From Planctomycetia bacterium (lineage in GTDB: Bacteria > Planctomycetota > UBA11346), in NCBI GenBank assembly GCA_005801395.1, contig SYDV01000329.1, forward strand, positions 1-8,223: a stretch of 8,223 bases of DNA. The letters are read 5' to 3'. This document shows positions 5,741 through 8,223 of this stretch, in pieces. The position numbers and the translations under genes are program-made. How positions within the stretch are numbered: the stretch's first letter is position 1; each line of letters starts with the position of its first letter. Under the pieces are notes generated by a model. It searched no databases. It saw only the letters and a list, made by a program, of their open reading frames with translations, and was not told the DNA's origin.

Positions 5741-8223
5741 TTATTCTGCAGGCACTGCGGGACCAGCAATAATCGCGCTGGCAAAGCGTGTGGGTTCTTT
5801 GACGCCTAATTTTATTAAAGCAGACATACCGCTATCAATAAGCGGTTCGTCTTTTATTAATTGACCCAAGCGAATACGTGCGGCAGCGACATGCAACGGC
5901 ATATGACGTAGTTCAAACGCATCTATGGCTTTTTTATAATAGGACGCAGCACGATCTGGCTGTTTATTAATTAAGGCAAGTCCAGCTCGCAGACTGAAAA
6001 CATAAGCGTCTGCCCACGGCGTTTTCTCGCCGGCTAGTTTCCGCACATCGCGTTCAACACGAGGTAATTCCGAACTTGGTAATTCTCCATTTAATATTGC
6101 CATAATACCAGACTGTCCACGCAGGTCGGTCATAAACATGCGCTTATTTTGCAGTAAATGCTGCATCGCACTGGTAAAACGTGGCCAACATTCGTTGAGC
6201 ATTTCCCATGCTCGACCGCCCTGTCCTTGATATAAAGCCGCGCGTGCAGCTGCCATGCGCGCAAATAAATGTTGCAAATGCCAATGCTCTTTTGACCAAC
6301 TTGCCACGGCATCCGCACTGTCTTTTTCAGCGCGTACCGGATCTCCATCAGCCAAAGCTAACCACGGCGTTACCACCGTTCGCATCGTCACTAACGTATA
6401 GAGATCGTTAAGCTGACCGAATTCACGTTCCACTTGCCCAACCATAGTTCGTAATTCATTGAGTCGTCCACTATAACAAAGCACTGGCAATGAACACCAC
6501 GCGTATACGGAACCTAATTCCCACGTAATATCATGACATTCTTCACGATACCCGCGCGCTGCTTTTTCATTGCACGATATGGCGGCTTCCCATTCACCTT
6601 TACACCAGTGGTCATAACCCGCAGCGGCCCAGCTCCACGCTGCAGCATGTTCATTGCCCAATGACGTCGCAATAGTTTGCGCAGCAGTATAATAAAATTG
6701 CGCACGCCGACGTCCGCCTGGGCCGCCTTCACTTGCATTTAAAATAGATTCCCAGGCCACTCCGCGCCCAATGCGGTAGGGATCCCCTGCTTTAAGTGCC
6801 ATCAATAAATGTTTAATTTGAAATTCGGCGCCGCGCACCGTGTCCACACCACCAAGGCCATGCCCTAACGACCACAACGCATCCATTTTTAAACGATCAG
6901 CGGCTGGGATCATCGCGGGATCTTGCTGCGTAAATTTAATACCGCGCAAACGCAACCACAAACGCCGCCACAATAATGAAATTAACGCTGAACTTGAACG
7001 CTGATGCCAATGAATTCCAACTTCATGCAATACTTGCTTCGCTACGGCCAAGCCATCGTCCATATAACCACTACGCAAAAATTGTCCGGCTGAACGTTGC
7101 AACGCATCTTGGCGTCGTGCAAAACGCGGATCGGAACCCGCTTCTAAATACGCCCGAGCTGCTTCAACGCCGTAACCAGCATTGGCTAGAACATCCGCCA
7201 TCTGAACTAAAAACTCAGCGCGATTCACATCGCTCGGCATCAATGGTAATAATGTCCGATACAATGCGGCGGCTCGTTCAAAGGCCAAAGATTGAGTCGC
7301 GCGTTCAGCTGCAATTACACCATATTTCCAGCTACGTTGTTGATCGCCGCTGGCAAGTAAATGCATGCTAAGCGCTTCAGCTTCTGATTCTGGTTGTTCA
7401 ATTTCCAATAATGCGGTGGCCATGGCCGCATGATGACTGCGCAATCGTTCCGGCGATATTAATGCAATCGCCGTTTCAGCGACTTTATCATGATAGACAC
7501 CTAATTCATCGCGGCCCTGAACATGACGCAGGCGCACTAATCGGTCAGCACCAAGTTGATGTACTGCGGCGGCTAAATTATCACCTTGCTCAATGGCACG
7601 ATGTAAAATCGATAGTGAACGTGGACGTCCAGCAACTGCAGCGACTTCAATGAGATGGCGAGCAGTAGCGCTTAATCCAATTAAGCGACGAGCTAATAAA
7701 TCACGCAAGGTCGGCTGATTACCCGCCAGCGGTCCCTGCATGCCGGCCATCATTAATTCGCGCATAAATAACGGATGACCGCCACTATCGCGGAACACGA
7801 CATCGACTAAACCACGTAAATCACCGTCCTTGTCCTCCATACGGTTGGACAATTCTTCAATATCCTTGACTGACAGCGGTCCTAAACTGATATTTTCAGG
7901 TAAAATATTCACCTGATTAAAAATCGTTGCCACACGTTCCAACATGGTCGAACCATCATCTTCGGTGCGTCCCGACATGACCAAAAAGACCGGCGGCGCC
8001 AATGGTGGCGCCATAATTTCCACTAAGGCGGCTAGGCTATCTTCATCACCCCATTGAATGTCATCAATAAATACCACCACCCGCTGATGTTCGCACAAAC
8101 GGATAAACAAATCACGTAATCCCTGAAAACCACGACGGCGCAATTCGTGCGGATCAAGCGAGCCTGACGGTGGTGCTTTTTGGACGAGTTCGGCAATACG
8201 CGGGACCATACACAATGAAGGAA
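5741..8223 (-). CDS. STAND-type AAA ATPase with TPR-like repeats, C-terminal part (cut by right edge); probable kinase-AAA-TPR signalling protein
   Basis: The frame is open to the right edge (826 residues visible), so the true N-terminus is outside the window. The TTG at 8215 is only a possible internal codon, not a credible start, because it would remove Walker A. Numbering from it: Walker B with hydrophobic residues then D51-D52, followed by W55 and D57 (46-61), as in AAA_16/NACHT-like ATPases; a GGHPLFMREL sensor-like motif (145-154); a winged-helix-type end with YHDKVAETAI (241-250); then a long alpha-helical TPR-like region (about 285-790), including an AFERAAALYR repeat (311-320). The C-terminus has GVKEPTRFA (about 804-812), resembling the conserved tail of myxobacterial-type Ser/Thr kinases that carry AAA and TPR modules. 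No LuxR-type DNA-binding domain is visible, which argues against a MalT/LAL regulator. The likely role is cytoplasmic signal integration with ATP-dependent switching. A kinase domain is inferred from family architecture, not seen. It is convergent with the oxygenase gene, 61 bp apart. Confidence 0.85.
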   Translation of the reverse strand, partial: PSLCMVPRIAELVQKAPPSGSLDPHELRRRGFQGLRDLFIRLCEHQRVVVFIDDIQWGDEDSLAALVEIMAPPLAPPVFLVMSGRTEDDGSTMLERVATIFNQVNILPENISLGPLSVKDIEELSNRMEDKDGDLRGLVDVVFRDSGGHPLFMRELMMAGMQGPLAGNQPTLRDLLARRLIGLSATARHLIEVAAVAGRPRSLSILHRAIEQGDNLAAAVHQLGADRLVRLRHVQGRDELGVYHDKVAETAIALISPERLRSHHAAMATALLEIEQPESEAEALSMHLLASGDQQRSWKYGVIAAERATQSLAFERAAALYRTLLPLMPSDVNRAEFLVQMADVLANAGYGVEAARAYLEAGSDPRFARRQDALQRSAGQFLRSGYMDDGLAVAKQVLHEVGIHWHQRSSSALISLLWRRLWLRLRGIKFTQQDPAMIPAADRLKMDALWSLGHGLGGVDTVRGAEFQIKHLLMALKAGDPYRIGRGVAWESILNASEGGPGGRRRAQFYYTAAQTIATSLGNEHAAAWSWAAAGYDHWCKGEWEAAISCNEKAARGYREECHDITWELGSVYAWCSLPVLCYSGRLNELRTMVGQVEREFGQLNDLYTLVTMRTVVTPWLALADGDPVRAEKDSADAVASWSKEHWHLQHLFARMAAARAALYQGQGGRAWEMLNECWPRFTSAMQHLLQNKRMFMTDLRGQSGIMAILNGELPSSELPRVERDVRKLAGEKTPWADAYVFSLRAGLALINKQPDRAASYYKKAIDAFELRHMPLHVAAARIRLGQLIKDEPLIDSGMSALIKLGVKEPTRFASAIIAGPAVPAE

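Noticed and set aside
6976..7371. 131-codon plus-strand frame opposite the ATPase gene
   Set aside because: Antisense to the TPR-like coding region, with a His/Arg-rich product and no known motif; a shadow frame.
8213..8215. TTG as start of the ATPase gene
   Set aside because: The frame stays open to the window edge, and starting here would leave an AAA ATPase without Walker A; the gene is better read as cut by the edge.
1..8223. Mobile elements, CRISPR arrays, tRNA or rRNA genes
   Set aside because: No transposase or integrase coding, no regularly spaced repeats and no tRNA- or rRNA-like sequence were recognised by reading both strands.

Overview
The window holds four protein-coding genes, two of them cut by the window edges, and one 500-bp intergenic region. 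Base composition is moderate, and the proteins combine c-type-cytochrome/DUF1501 export genes, an MpaB/Lcp-type (DUF2236) oxygenase and a large signalling ATPase. This suggests a free-living Gram-negative environmental bacterium. The PSD1/DUF1501 pair is most abundant in Planctomycetes and Verrucomicrobia but also occurs in some environmental Proteobacteria. No rRNA or marker gene is present to decide the lineage.

Layout: (1) positions 1-3457, minus strand, hold a two-gene operon. The first gene encodes a Sec-exported c-type cytochrome protein with PSCyt1, DUF1549, LamG-like and DUF1553/PSD1 domains, starting at a GTG with a strong ribosome binding site. Its stop overlaps by 4 bases (ATGA) the start of a DUF1501 protein with a twin-arginine signal; that gene runs off the left edge. 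(2) Positions 3458-3957 are a divergent intergenic region with a perfect 12-bp inverted repeat and a cluster of TTGGGA/TCCCAA half-sites. (3) Positions 3958-5679, plus strand, encode an MpaB/Lcp-family haem oxygenase-like protein with no export signal and two C-terminal membrane helices. (4) Positions 5680-5740 are a short convergent spacer with a 9-bp-stem hairpin. (5) Positions 5741-8223, minus strand, are the C-terminal part of a STAND-type AAA ATPase with helical repeats, probably the tail of a Ser/Thr kinase-AAA-TPR signalling protein; its N-terminus, including Walker A, lies beyond the right edge.

Working together: the first two genes are almost certainly co-translated and act together outside the cytoplasm on an unknown, possibly polymeric, substrate. 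The oxygenase is divergent from them across a region that could carry shared regulation. Its domain order suggests a membrane-bound enzyme facing the cytoplasm, acting on a lipid or isoprenoid rather than on extracellular rubber. The ATPase is convergent and its link to the others is only positional. No mobile element, RNA gene or CRISPR array was seen.
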